A DNA stretch of 64,000 bases. Origin: Roridomyces roridus. Lineage: Eukaryota; Basidiomycota; Agaricomycetes; Agaricales; Mycenaceae. The notes beneath the pieces are model-generated. The model was not told where the DNA came from. It saw only the letters and a list, made by a program, of their open reading frames with translations, and made no database searches. Shown piece by piece: positions 1 through 13,000 of this stretch (position 1 is the stretch's first letter; each line of letters opens with the position of its first letter). Both the position numbers and the translations under genes were made by a program. The stretch covers positions 248,001-312,000 of the forward strand of contig JARKIF010000045.1 in the NCBI GenBank assembly GCA_029378245.1. Reading direction: 5' to 3'.

Positions 1-3000
1 AGTAGATCGTGGCCGTAGTACTGAGTGTTGATACGTACTAAGGTCGAGCTCCTTTTTGAACTGGGTTATCCATTTCAAATGGGCTGGATGGGATCGATAC
101 ATCTTGTAGAGTTAATTCTGGGTCCAATTTGCCGCGAAACGGAAATTGATCCCCGCCCACAGACAACCTCGAAACGAGCCACGCCATAAATGATAAGTGA
201 TTCGTGAATGAATGAAATCAAAGAGAATTCCGTCGTTTACGCAGAGGTCCAGCGCAATTTGAGTCAGATTCCAGTTTCGGACTCGCCGAGCGAATGTTTA
301 ACTTCAATGTTATGCTCAGACGGTGGCTGTTGTTCGCGAGTGGATAGTCCAGTAACCAGGAGTCATAAGCCGTCACGGTCGCTTCGGCAGAGGAGAAACT
401 AGCTACAGATAAGCTCCCAGCCTGGTTTGCCTGGGCGGAATCCGAAGTTGCTGGTTCATCCGCCGAGATGGATTCCAAACGGGCCGGAAAGATAGGACTA
501 CTTATGTTGTGTTTGAGGTCATTGGAACGGGGTAGACGAGCGAGCAGAATTGTGTTGTCGTTGGGTAGTAACGGATGACAGAGTAGGTGGACATTTGCGC
601 GAACGAGGTGTAAGTATTTCCAAGCGAAATGAGCTCGGATAGATGCCCGCGAATGGTTCCCGAGGGACGCCAGGCTGTGGTTGAGGACAAGTGAAAAGCT
701 CCACCAACGAAATTGAAGATAAGTCCCGTTTCTGCATCGAGAGATGGCGGCAATTGAGCCACAGTCCAGTGAGCCGCGCGAGTATTTGTATAAATACAGG
801 TATTAGTGGCTGTCGTTCGCGAGTCCAGTAGTCAGGAGTTGTCAGCCGTCGTTGCAGCGGAGGAGCGACTATGTAGATCAACCAGTGGTAGCTCCAAGCG
901 TGGTCGTCGGGGAGGAATTCCGAGTTGGTCGTTCGGCGACTCGTTCTTGCGTTGTCAAGGATCAATCGACAGATGTTTTTCTGTTGTATTTGACGGCATT
1001 GAAAAGATGGACGTGTATGATTGGATGTACCGGATGAGACCAAGTAGTAAGTAGATGAACGGGAAGTTGCCGCGAACGAATCGTAGCTTCAAGTCTGCGT
1101 CGTGTGACATTGATAATTTGATATGAGCACGACGAAGCATGTGGATCCACAATCTTAGCATGCGAGAGGGAGGAGTCTGAGGAGAAACGTCGGGCTTTGT
1201 GATGAGTGTCGGGAACAAAGTCATCGCAGATCAAAATGCCGGGTCACTACCACCCCGCCACCTTTCTCTTGCTCTCGACGCCATGGTCAATGCGAAGAGC
1301 GCAAGCGGACTGCTCCTTGGCACTCATCACCACACTCGCTCACTCACAAAGCCGTTTTCCGGCCACCAGACCACTGCGACTTTCGCTGGCTATTATCTCT
1401 CAAGGTCGACGAAATCGGGCCATGCTAAGGCTCACACTCTCTGCCACACGCACGAGCACTCCCTGACGACTGACGACACACTTCTGGTACCGAAGGTCTG
1501 ACCATTTATGTGACCACCCCTTCGGAATCTCACTGGCACCATGCCGACAGTATGAGCGCATTCGCTGCGGGAAAGGTCGGACACGAGGACGCCGCCAACA
1601 TGTGTTGGATCGACAGAGACCCGAGACGACGGAGCGGGAGCGATGCCAATGGGATGGAAACGAGGTGTGTCTATCTACTCCTGACTTATCCCGTTCTTTT
1701 CATGAACTTCTCAGCCGGCGTCTTTTCTGTAGTATGACCGGGCGGGCTACCACACCCGCGCAGCGCGCCCCTGATTATCGCCCATATCCCTCCCGTCGAC
1801 GCCGATGTCCCGCTACGTACGGCACCCACTCTCTCCTCCGACCGCCATCTCCACGGCACATACCTGGCAACCACCGCGAACGAGATGGTCCCTCCCGGCT
1901 CCTTCGATGTCGCCAATACGTCCATCGCGCTGCCAGCAAATGGTCTGCGTGTTCACGACATCCACTTCTTCTGCATCGCACGGGGACTCCCTGACGACTT
2001 ACGAGCCATGTCTGGTCCCAAAGGCTCGACCGACAATCTCTGGCCTCGCCGAGTCTCACTCTGACGCGCAGCATGCAGAAACGGAATTGAGCGGGGCTAA
2101 GACGTACGTGTGCCTACTCCTGGCTTGTCGACATCTTTTCATAAAATCCTACACCAGCTCCATGTCTTCGAGACGGAGACGCTCAGAGAGCTCTGGAGTG
2201 CCACCTAGCCACCACCCCCGTGCCGCGCGTCCCTGATTCTCGCGATCCTCAGTCGAGCGGCCCCAGCTTACGCACCGATGTCCCGCTCCATACGACCTGG
2301 GAACTAGACCGAGTGGGACGAGATGTTGCTCTCCACGGCCTTGATGATGATACGTCGTCGAATCCGTGCGTGCCAGCATAGCCTGCCCGCCGCCTCCCTC
2401 CCCATGTCTCCCGACTCCTTCGCGATTCTCACTTCTCGACCGGCCCGCAAAACCCAGCCCCGACTAAGCCCCGCCTCGGCGTCCGCGCGCCGACGGCACA
2501 CTGGGTGTGTCCACTGTATCGACGGTGCTTTCACACCCTGGGTATTCTGTCGCAGTATTCCCTCGACGAGGAGAAGCAAGTGAGCAGCCCCGGACATTGT
2601 CTTTTCTACCTCTTCCGCTGACGACGACGTCTCAAGCGCTGGGGAGGATGGAAATGCCCATGGACGGTGAGCGTCGCGTTCGTGGGCGAGTGCGGGCGGA
2701 TTGGTGGACAAGTCGGTGGAGGCATTTTCCGCAGCTTGCGTTCTCGGGCCCTGCGGGTGCTTATCAGGAACGGGGAAGCGGGTGTCGTCGATACGAGGAC
2801 ATGAAAAAGAGCGTGGAAGCGGAGATTCATGTGCGGCTGCTCCTCTCCGATATGTCGTCGAATGAGCCTATCGCGCTGCCAGCAAGCTCGAGCTCGTCGC
2901 GCGGACGACTCTGGGCGTCTCGGCGCTGCTCAATCTAGCTAATGCGATGACGCTGGACACGCATCGCATCGCAGAGCTGCGCCAGCTACTCCGCCTCCGT

Positions 3001-3600
3001 TTGCGCGTATCCCCATCTCCAATGACCACCGCCAATCGCCTGCCCGCCGCCTCCTGGCCTCGCCCGACTCCGACTCTCTCTTGCACGACGGAGTGCTGGG
3101 AGTAACAGTTTACAGCGGCGCTGCATCCGTTAACGGCGCTTTCACGCCCTGGGTGTTACCTCCCTCAGTACTCCCTCGACGACGAGGAGGAGACAAGTCG
3201 TGCGAGCAGCCGCCGAGTTTGTCTGCTCTCCTGCCGCTGATGCCGAGGCTCGAAACGCCGGGCACTATCATTGGAGGAATTCGGTGTTCGTGGACGGCGG
3301 GCGTGGCGTTCGTTGGGGAGTAGCCGCGGGTGTGCGGAGAAATCGAGGAATAAATCGAGGAATTTCCGTGCGTTCCCGGGTTCCGCCAGCGGGTGACGTT
3401 GACCACGACGGATTGGGATGAGTAGACTGACGAGAGGTGGGAGCAGCGCGAGGAGATTAGGAAGAGAAGCAAGGAAGCGGAGACTCATGTGCGGTTCTTC
3501 TCGTCCAGGTCCTCCCTAGCATACCGCTGATGTTTCTTCCAGGTTACTCGGCGTATCCAGCCCAGGTACTCGGCGGGACCAGCAATCACATCCTCTTGCT
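1..3600. repeat. Degenerate duplicated spacer, no convincing gene
   Basis: No open frame here reads like a conserved protein and the coding-looking stretches change frame constantly. The region contains imperfect internal duplication: about 2490-2830 (from the words CACCCTGGGTATTCTG, then a GAGCAGCC stretch, then GGCGTTCGT-like text) recurs at about 3130-3490. It also resembles the spacer upstream of the second NLR gene: the ACTCAC-AAGCCGTTTTC stretch near 1340 matches one near 42960, and the GTGTGTC/CTTTTCATGAA stretch near 1660-1700 matches one near 43255-43295. It is best read as decayed duplicated sequence. Confidence 0.5.
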
Positions 3601-3924
3601 TATCTAATATGAGTCAGTCGAGGAGACGTACATATGTTTTGTGGTCATATACAGATGATGGCTTATATGTTTTGCCGCCTGCACTGAGGTCGGCGCGCAG
3701 ACAGGTCGGAGGCCCCAGCTCGAATGTGCTCTGTTCGATATTGCCTATGTCATTTCGCGTGTCTCTTCCCCGTGGTACGGGCCCACTTGAGGCCTTGTAT
3801 ATCAACCCAAGTAACTGTTTAGAACAAGATTCTTACTTGTTGGACAGAGAAGGCCGGTGTGCCAGGGGCTGTGTTTGGGAGTGTTTGTACAGATTTAGTG
3901 CATGCACACGTTGCTTCCACGTTA

Positions 3925-4042
3925 CCTGCACGCTGGCATCCTCTTTGCTTCTTACCACCACCACACTGTCTGAACTCTCTGCCTGTGGTGAGCTACACTC
4001 ATTGCTGGTCTTCTCAGAGACTCATAACTATCTGCAGACCAG
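3925..4042 (+). promoter_or_regulatory. Conserved promoter-proximal block of NLR gene A
   Basis: The bases just before the proposed start codon of NLR gene A resemble those before NLR gene B (about 45280-45406). The shared words are GCTGGCATC, CTTTGCTTCTTACCACCACCAC and ATCTGCAGA. No clear TATA box is visible. Conservation across two diverged copies suggests a promoter or 5' UTR under constraint, or simply incomplete divergence. Confidence 0.4.
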
Positions 4043-7000
4043 ATGTCTCACCATCACCTATTAGGAGCCTCACCTGTGAATATCCAAGGTGTGTGAAACC
4101 TCTCCGGATGGAATCAAATCTAATTCTTCCCAAGCCTTAGGTGGCACGGGAGGTCCCGGTGGAGAAGGGCATTCAAAAGGGGGCCAGGGAGGTACTGGAG
4201 AAGGTGGCATCGTGAATGTGTATGTTCTTTTTTTGACATGATTCTATTGTATTCATTCTGTCATGTAGCAGTATCCATCAGGGTCCAAGGTTGATCATAT
4301 CTCCTGCTATCAATTTCTCAGCTTATATTCTTGCAGATTGGAACCTGATTTGTTCAAGTGGTTGGGAAATCCTCCTGATACTCAGGACAGACAGCATCAG
4401 CTGCAAGAGCTTCGGCATGAAGATACTGGGACCTGGTTGCTTGACAATGATCAGCTCATCAGTTGGAAAAATGTACCAGGCACCTTGTGGATCCAGGGAA
4501 TCTGTATGTTGGCCTTTTTCCCCCAATGCTCATCACATCTAATCTATTTCAGCTGGAACAGGGAAAAGTGTACTCAGGTACTTGATCATTTCATTCCACT
4601 ATCTCTACTGAAATGAACAGCTCAACAATCATTCGGCACCTCACTGAGACAGCAAACACAGTCTCATATTTCTTTTTTGACTTTAGAAATGACAGACAGA
4701 GCCTGGACATCATGTTGCGCTCTATTGTCTGGCAGCTTTCTAGGAAGTCACCGACTCCACATATTTCTCTGTCCCATCTTTATGAAAGGCTTGGAAATGG
4801 ATCCATACAGCCACAGGTCAATGATCTCCAAGAACTCCTTAAAACCTTGATTGGGGAACTGGCACCAACATATATTGTTCTCGATGGACTGGATGAATGC
4901 CAAAAAAATGACTGGACAAAGCTTGTTGTATTTGTGAACAAACTTTTCAGGGCTGCCACAAAAGGGCTGCATCTGCTTTTCACAAGTCAACTTTCCCAGG
5001 AATTCCAAACAGGGTTCAAGGACATTCCTTGCATACAGTTGCATGCATCAATCTTGCACGAGGACATAGAATCTTTTGTAGCAAGTGAGATTTTGGCGAT
5101 ATCACCTGATGTTCAGCATGCCAATGCAGTTACGGAACAAGTCGTGACAAAGAGCCGTGGAATGTGAGTGAAATCTGGCTTTGTAGGGTAAACTCAAAGC
5201 AGAAATAGGTTCCGCATGGCTGCCTGCCTCATTACTGAGTTAAAGCGATATCCCTGGGATGATGCCTGGGATAGTGTGGTGGCAGCCCTTCCAGCTGACC
5301 TCTTCAGTATCTATGGCCGTTTCATGAAACATGTCCTGGATACACCTGGAGTGTCACCAATTTTCATTGAAGCAATAATAAGATGGCTTTTGTTTTCTGC
5401 AGAAGAGCTTTCTCCAGAAGAGCTTGCAGATGCTATTGCTTTATGCTTGGACCTTCCAAGTTTTGACTTTTCCAACTTGGAGGCATCAATCCATGACCCA
5501 CGCAGACGCCAAGGAAATACACTGATTTTCAAGCTGTTGGATGGGCTCCTTGTTATTCACACCAAAAGAAATCACCAAAAATCAATCAGTTTTGCACACT
5601 CATCTGTGCGAGATTATGTCCTTTCCAAGGAGTTTTATGAAAAGTATGCATTGGATCTCAAGGAGAATAACTCACAAAAGTTCATCGCACAAACCTGTGT
5701 CCGTTACCTCCTCGTGTTCTCAGAAAATAATCAGTACATCCTGGGCAAGTATCCACTTGCACAATATGCAGCTAGACACTGGTTTGGCCACTTCCAGTCC
5801 TCTGATGCCACAGACCAGCAGCAGCTACTACCAACAACAATGCTTCTGTTTGAAGAGGGAAGTAGTCAATACAACACCCTGTGTGATTTACGGCCCGGGA
5901 ACTGGAACCAATACCCACCTATTTGTATGTGTGCAGAGATGAGGTTTCAAAGAGGGGTGCTGTCCTTGCTTGTTTCTGGGAAGGCATCAGTCAATGCTGT
6001 TACAGGGTCTGGACAAACACCACTGCACTGGGCCTCCTTGAATGGTGACCCCAATTGTGCCAAGCTGCTCCTTGAGCATGGGGCATCAGCCAATGCTGCT
6101 GATATAGATGGCCTGACTCCGGTGCACTGGGCCTGCTCATCTCACCACTACCCTTGTGCATACTCAAAGGGCCACCTTGATTGTGTAAAGCTGCTCATCG
6201 AACATGGGGCATCACTTAATGTTGCTGATAAGGATGGCCAGACTCCGCTGCACTGTGCCTCCCAATGCCACCAACGTCACAGATGTGCATACTCAAGGGG
6301 CCACCTCGATTGTGCAAGGATACTCATTGAACATGGGGCAGCACTCAATGCTGCTGATAATGATGGCGGGACTCCACTGTACAGTGCATACTTTTTCAGG
6401 GATGTAAATTATGTAAAGCTGCTCATTGACCATGGGGCATCACTTGATGCTGCTGATAAGGATGGCAAGACTCTGCTGCACATGGCCTCCTCTGATCACT
6501 ACCTTGATTTTGCAAAGCTGTTGAGGGAACATAGGGCATCAGTCCATGCTGTGAAGGTTGATGGCCAAACTGCGCTCCACTGTGCCTGCTTAATCGGTGA
6601 TGCACATGGTGCAGAACTGCTCATTGAGTATGGGGCAGCAGTCAATGCTGCTGATCAGGTTGGCCGGACTCCGCTGTACTGGGCATCATTAAATGGCCAC
6701 CTCAATTGTGCAAAGCTGCTCATTAAGTATGGGGCAGCAGTCAATGCTGCTGATCAGGTTGGCCGGGCTCCGCTGTACTGGGCATCATTAAATGGCCACC
6801 TTGATTGCACAAAGCTACTTATTGAAAATGGGGCATCAGTCAATGCTGCTGATAAGAATGGTTGGACACCACTGCACTGGGCCCCCTCACAGAACCATCT
6901 CAATTGTGCAAAGCTGCTGATTGAACATGGGGCATCAGTGCATGCTGTGAAGGACGATGGCCAAACCGTGCTCCACTGTGTCTGCTTAATTGGTGATGAA

Positions 7001-7693
7001 AATTGCGCAAAACTGCTGATTGACCATGGGGCATCAGTCAATGCTGCTGATAATGATAGCTGGACACCGCTCCACTATGCTTTCTCAAAGGGCCACATCG
7101 GTTGTGTAAAGCTGCTCATTGAACATGAGGCATCAGTCAATGTGGCTGACAAGAGTGGCAGAACACCACTGCATTGGGCGGCCTCAAATAGTGACCTGAA
7201 TTGTGGAAAGCTGCTCATTGAACATGGGGCATCAGTCAGTGCTGTTGATGAGAATGGCCTGACTCCACTGCACAATGCCTCTTTCACTGGCCATTGTGGT
7301 TGTGCAAAGATGCTGGTGGAGCATGGGGCATCAGTTGATGCTGCTGACATGATTGACAGGACTCCACTGCACTGGGCATCATTAAATGGCCACCTCAATT
7401 GTGCAAAGCTGCTCATTGAGTATGGGGCAGCAGTCAATGCTGCTGATCAGGTTGGCCGGACTCCGCTGTACTGGGCATCATTAAATGGCCACCTTGATTG
7501 TGCAAAGCTGCTTATTGGAAATGGGGCATCAGCCAATGCTGCTGATAGGAATGGCTGGACACCACTGCACTGTGCCTGCTCACAGAACCACCTTAATTGT
7601 GCAAAGCTGCTGATTGAACATGGGGCATCAGTCAGTGCTGCTGATAAGAATGGCCAGACTCCACTGCACAGATTGTGCAAAGCTACTCATTGA
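4043..7693 (+). CDS. NLR-like protein A: Gly-rich, NACHT, ankyrin repeats (C-terminally truncated)
   Basis: Predicted signal-transducing STAND NTPase of the fungal NLR type. Proposed exons are 4043-4088, 4141-4219, 4337-4503, 4553-4577, 4621-5163 and 5209-7693, which sum to 1115 codons. Order of parts: a short N terminus; a Gly-rich exon (GGTGGPGGEG...GGTGEGG); a linker (LFKWLGNPPDTQD, DTGTWLL, LWIQGI); a P-loop GTGKSVLS split over an intron; Walker B YIVLDGLDEC; a winged-helix-like part; then sixteen full ankyrin repeats from about 5970. Repeats 2 and 3 carry roughly ten-residue insertions (CAYSKGH type). The frame ends early inside repeat 17. A net 23-nt deletion near 7668 moves the remaining ankyrin and acidic C terminus (to 8036) into another frame, whereas gene B is continuous there. 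NACHT-ankyrin proteins sense ligands through the repeats and oligomerise through NACHT; ligand and partner are unknown. Confidence 0.85.
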
Positions 7694-8036
7694 CCATGGA
7701 GCGTCACTCGATGCCACTGATAAAGATGGCTGGACTCCTCTGCAACATGCCTCCTCACACAGCCATCTTTGCATTGCCAAGCTGCTCTTGGCTCATAATA
7801 CATCTCTGGACTTGATCCATGACCCTGCTTTGACTGTATTTCTGCTTGTTTTGAAATATCGGTATCTGGATATTGATTTGTTTCAGCCCGGCAATTATGC
7901 TCCAGATGTGTCTGATGCCTTTGACATTGATGATTCAGATTCATATGTCACTGCATTAGATCCAGATTCATCTGACACCGGTGATTCAGACTCATATTTC
8001 ACTGCGTTGGATACAGAATTGTTCCATTTTGAATAG
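7668..8036 (+). pseudogene. Frameshifted 3' end of NLR gene A
   Basis: After the shift, this frame encodes another one and a half ankyrin repeats (CAKLLIDHGAS, DKDGWTPLQHAS), then a C-terminal cap (LLLAHNTSLDLI, YRYLDIDLF) matching the natural end of NLR gene B (LLLDHNASINLI, GYLEIDLL). An acidic Asp/Ser tail with two imperfect DSDSY-TALD units follows. It is therefore the original C terminus of the same gene, now out of frame, and not a separate gene. Confidence 0.75.
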
Positions 8037-8834
8037 GTGTGTCTTGTCGACCACTTCTGTCTTTATCATTAACCTGAAGCTGCCCAGACATGTCAGCACC
8101 TAGGCCTAAGTCAGGTTCTAGTCGTGATCCAACAAGGCAACCAAGCGAGAGAGCAGCAGACGGGACTCAAGAGGTAGAGTAGACCACAGATTTCACTTCA
8201 CATCATTTCTTATCTTCTTGCTCCGTCTCACGCACATATTACACCCAGCACTTGAGAGCAACTTAGGCAAATCTTTGAATTGCCATTGCCACAGCTGGCA
8301 GTACAAGTCTACGTTGAACCCATTTTAGAAAACATCTGAGCTAGCCTGTCCATCGAGCAACATGGTAGTTATTTGTTCACGCTTAGAGCAAGTTTACACA
8401 CGCACGTACGTCGAAGTCAGGAAAATTTGAGCTAGCCTGTCCACGAAGCGATACAGTAGCTAACTGTTTGAACCAGTCAAGCTGAAGTACAAGTATCCGG
8501 AGATAATTGAACTATCCTGTCCATTGAGCGACACGGAAGTTAATTATTTCACAAGTCCGACTAGTTTCATGCATGAACCCGACCAGTTTAGTCCATCACT
8601 GATCCTCTTTTCTATTCAATGAAACAATTCAGCGCAAAAGAACACAGAAAAGACATCGAATTCAGGAAGTAAAGTAGAAAGTCCCTAGTTATCACTGGAG
8701 GTACGTAGTGATTTAAGGTGCCTGTAAATGAGCCAGAAATCGGTCGGAAATTAAACATATTCCTATGATTTACCGGTTGTTTACAGACCCCGTAAATGCT
8801 GGCGGAAATAAAAACATGCCGGTGATTTACAGTG
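8037..8834. other. Non-coding stretch with a three-unit imperfect repeat
   Basis: No gene is seen. A motif of about 45 bases, resembling TGAGCTAGCCTGTCCA followed by GAGCGACACGG-AGTTAATTGTTTCAC, occurs near 8337, 8427 and 8507, with spacing of about 80-90 bases and progressive decay. The stretch 8718-8840 holds related CTGTAAAT words in inverted orientation and may be a short decayed terminal-repeat element, but its ends are not clear. Confidence 0.35.
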
Positions 8835-9400
8835 GCCAGAAAATTTGTTCAGTGACTGCCTTGACATGTTCAACATCATCAGGCATTGCTAAAATCTTGC
8901 TGTAGACAAAAGACCTGATGTCCACCTGGACAATTGATGCATGCAACTTTATGAGAGGAAGGTGCTTGAACTTGGGTTAGAATTCCTGGACAGGTTGACT
9001 TGCGAGCAGAACATGCAGCCCTGTTGTGGAAGAACCACATAGTCTGTTCACAAATTCAACAAGACCTGTCCAATCCTCTTTGCGGCATTCATCCAATCCA
9101 TCTAGAACAATGTAAGTCTGGGCTAGTTCCCCAATCGAGGTTCCAAGGAGTTCTTGCAGATCAGTAACCTGTGGCTTTATGCTTCCACCTAGTCTTTCAC
9201 AAAGATGGGAAAGAGAATTATGTGGATCTGGTGACTTTGCAGAAAGCTGCCAGACAATAGAGTGGACCATAATATGCAGGCTCTGTCGGTTATTCTTGGG
9301 GTCAAAGTCAAAGTCAAAAAATCTTGACAAGATGGTCAATGATTGTTGAGCTACTCCAAATAGAAAAAGAACCAGCACCCAGCACAGACCTGAGACAAAG
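8835..9400 (-). pseudogene. NACHT-domain remnant, third NLR copy
   Basis: The minus strand encodes the core of the same NACHT domain as the two NLR genes: RQSLHIMVHSIVWQLS, then YIVLDGLDECRKEDW, then LHASIVQVDIRSFV and KILAMPDDVEHVKAVTEQI. It is closer to NLR B (CRKEDWTGLVEFV) than to A. The P-loop exon is gone: the sequence upstream of the STIIDHL-like start is a decayed intron. No winged-helix or ankyrin part follows. It is a broken fragment in the opposite orientation to NLR A. Confidence 0.8.
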
Positions 9401-9432
9401 GATGGAGGAGATAAGTCCATCATCTTTGACAT

Positions 9433-10057
9433 TTAGCTTGTGACTCTGTACACGGTCATTCAAGCCCGCCATCTCCTGCCAAATTGCCACAAATCTGCAA
9501 GCCCGCAAATCAAATTCCAGATTCCACGTCTACTGGGAAGTTCAATCCCTAGCAATGACATATTTACTGTGTTTTCCCGGCCGAACTAAGGTGAGCTTCA
9601 TTTCTTATTGGTGAAGCTTGTTGTGGGACAAGCTGTCAAAGCCACAAGATAATTGTCAAAATTTGGTCAAAATGCTGATGGGCTCCTCATTATTCTGGTG
9701 GCGAGTGGGTGGGTAGCCAACTCAGATTTGTGGAGGATCAGAGCTCATTCAATCAAGTGGAAGGGTTAATGTTATATGGGAAGGAGGGCGTGCGTGCTCT
9801 TGCCCTTTACTCGAGAATTTCGAGTCCCGGGCCGTTCATACCTTAGATCAACTACGTCTAGGGAATGTCAACGCAGGTTTGGGAAGGTAGGAGGACATTA
9901 AATTGGGACATCCCTTTTCCTAAAAACTTAGTGGACAGCCCAGAAGAGCGGGACCCATACGACTCGGATACTTGAGCCTTCAATTCCCGAGATGACATGG
10001 AGAATTGAGTGGTCAGTGTGGCTCACAAAGTTAGACGCCGAAGAATGACTGACGGTA
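9433..10057. other. Intergenic, nothing recognised
   Basis: No open frame or repeat with a recognisable identity. The left flank of the 3.3-kb element starts at its right edge. Confidence 0.4.
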
Positions 10058-13000
10058 CATACTGTACTATTACGACCATTCATTCAGGTGACGGGTGACG
10101 GCCACCTGTGAAATGAATGAATTTCTATGGCAGGTATAGTGTAGCAAAACCCTTTTTCGACACTACCCCCAGTTTTCAGCAAGTAAAACACCCAGCATAA
10201 GGCATTTTGCATGATAAAAAGCACAACCTCCTTCATGCAACAGGAAATAGGACTCAGCTTGAAAATGACACAAAAATCACCACAACCACTGTACTGCATC
10301 AGCACAACCAGCTTGTCACTCAAAATTTTGTGCCGGTTGCTGGCGGTTGTACAAAAATGACACAACCCACAGTTGGTGCAGAAACGACACAACCCAGTTT
10401 TTCCCAAATGACACAACCTCCTGTCTGCTGGCAAAAACAGCACAGGTGCAAAATGTTTCGAATACATGACACAGGTTGGACACCAAGTTTACCAGACAGA
10501 AATAGTGACTAGGATGTGACCCCTGGCGGGCCATCAAATCATCATCAGAGAATCAAACACTGGAAACAACTTTCATGATCGATTGATATCCCGATCAATT
10601 TCAATTGAATGATCACGCGATCATGCTCAGCACACTTCCTCTTGCCTTGCTCTCGCCTTATCCCCTCATCATGAATCCTTAAGAATCCTCGGTCATCTAC
10701 CTTTCTCATACAGACTCGGAACCATGGCCCATTTTGAATATTTCCGGGGATGATATGAGCCTTCAGCCAAGGGGCTTCAAAGATAAGAAAAATGTAACAT
10801 ACCTTCCAATTTTTTTTTTCAGAGGGTCGAGGGACCCTCCCTCCCTACGTAATGATTGATGCCATCAGATCTTCCCTTTTAGGCATTATCTCCGGGCAAC
10901 ATCGTCTCAGTACACTACACAAGAGCCCCAGTATTAAAGGAATATATATTTTATGTGTAGACAGTGCATGTTGAGTCTATCAGGCGACTCAGAAGGTGCT
11001 CAAGTAGCAGATAAAAAATGCTCCATGATTTTGCCGGCTCACTGAATCGAACTCCTGCCAACTCTCATTCCTGAAGTTACCGTATTTGGTAGTGGCTGTA
11101 CCTACCCTCCCCACCGATATTATCCGTTCTTTAAGATTATGGCTCCATCTTTGATTCTTCTGCAGATCTGTCCCCATTTGTGCAACACTCATTGCATACT
11201 AGTCCTCTCCCATCTAGCCCAGCAGCCAATGGTCTCCCTCGAGATTGATGTTCATTTTTTCCCATTGAAAGCCGGGACTCAACAGCTTCTCAGACCATGT
11301 GCCGCCGGCTTCAGGCCACGTATGCCTGCCGGAAGCTGCATAGGTGCGTTAATCAGAAATCTGAGAAGCTCTACAGCTTTGCTTGGCAGATCGCAGTTCC
11401 GCCGGTTCAACAGCCTCGAAAACCGAGACGCGCGTCCCTTCGGCGCAGCTGAATATATACTTGGCTTTGTTCTGTCCGCACTGGAATCATTCTTTCCCCT
11501 CCCTCCCGGCCCTCCCTCCCTCCGTCGTTTCCTCGGCGTAATTTGTTCTTACTCATTGCTTGGGGCCTCGCCCTTCAACACCAAATTGCGCGTTCTCTTC
11601 TTCCCTTTGATCCTCGCTGCTTGCCTACTACAACAAGCGAAATTGAGAACACCGGACGGCTTGCCTTAACCTCACTCCATTTACCCATTCACCCTCTCCA
11701 CAATTTGTCATTCAGCAATCTTCAAGAATCACCGTCAACTGTGCCGTCGCTTCAAGATCTGTGGTTTCATTTCTCCCTGCCTGGCCCCGTCGTTCGTCCA
11801 CAGCGAAACCTGCACATCAAGTAGCAAGGGTCGTTCTCCCTCGCAACCTACAGGCTACTGTCTGGGAGCCTCTGGGCAGCCTACGGCCTTCAATCTCCTC
11901 AAGATTGTAGACACCCCCAAGACCCTCCCTCCCCATCAAGTGAAATGTGAACCAAGCGATCTGTGATTTAATGTGCACCATAGACGACGCTGGATCGTCT
12001 GAATCTGGTGCGGTATCTACCGCTTTATTGAACCAAACATGCTAATTTGAAGTTTGAACGTCGGGATGAGGTCAACACTGCAAGTTCCCCGACTCTGAAG
12101 CCCCGTCTCTGTGCGGGAACTCGGCCAAATACTCAGCAGATGTACGCGCCGCCATTCTCGTCAAAATCCGATGCTCAGGAGCCTCCCTCCAATTCTGAGG
12201 CAGTAGTTGGCGGCCAGCGGTAAGTATCCTCCTGGCCACATTGAAATTGAGCGCAACCTGAATGCCTGTGCACCACAGTTCCAATTCAATTAGCATCTGT
12301 AGTTTGGGCCGCCGGCACCGGCATATCGACCCGGGAATTGTGCTGATCGCTTATGTGGATCATTCCGCCGTTGGCAAGGCCTGCGAGTGTTTCTCAGTCT
12401 TTTCATTCATCTACTACAAACTTCGCCGTACATAGCTTATAATGACCCTTGACTCCATGCATCTTAATATCTGAGATTTGAGATTCTCGGCATTGTGTAA
12501 ATACAACAACGCAACCAGTGCAAAATTTGACTGCCGGAGCGAAGCGCAGGCACGCCTTGTAGTAATAATATTTTTTCATTCTTCCTCGACGACCGCTGGG
12601 CCGATTAGCCTCAAATAATTTTTCCTATACTCCCAGGAGTCTACATCACACATTGGAGACCCCATACAAAAAATTCGCATTTTTGAAGCCCCTTGCCTTC
12701 AGCCTAATTGAATTTGTTGATCATATTGGTGGTTAATCAATGATTCATTATCTGATGTATCGGCATTCTCACGGCTGGCACCATACAGCATCAATCCATC
12801 AGACATTGTCAAGGCTGCCTCTGTCACGCCTCGTCCAACAAGGACCTGGAATCTGATCATGGGTTGTGTTGTTTCTTGACATGCCAGTGTATACCTGCTG
12901 CAATTCTTTTCCCCAACCACAGGGTTGTGCTGTTTTCTGAACACGAGGTGAGGTTGTGTCATTTCATGTTTCAAGGTTGTGTCATTTTTTTGATGCTACT

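Noticed and set aside
4141..4219. Collagen-like or silk-like structural protein
   Set aside because: The Gly-rich stretch is a single short exon spliced to a NACHT domain, with no Gly-X-Y triplet periodicity.
6423..7680. Series of long antisense frames under the ankyrin array
   Set aside because: They are periodic shadows of the repeat codons (recurring SMSSFAQ-like words) without independent support.
7614..8036. Separate small ankyrin gene
   Set aside because: It matches the missing C terminus of NLR A after a net 23-nt deletion and lacks its own start or promoter.
8337..8555. CRISPR-like array
   Set aside because: Only three diverged units in a eukaryotic context with irregular spacing; an ordinary tandem repeat.
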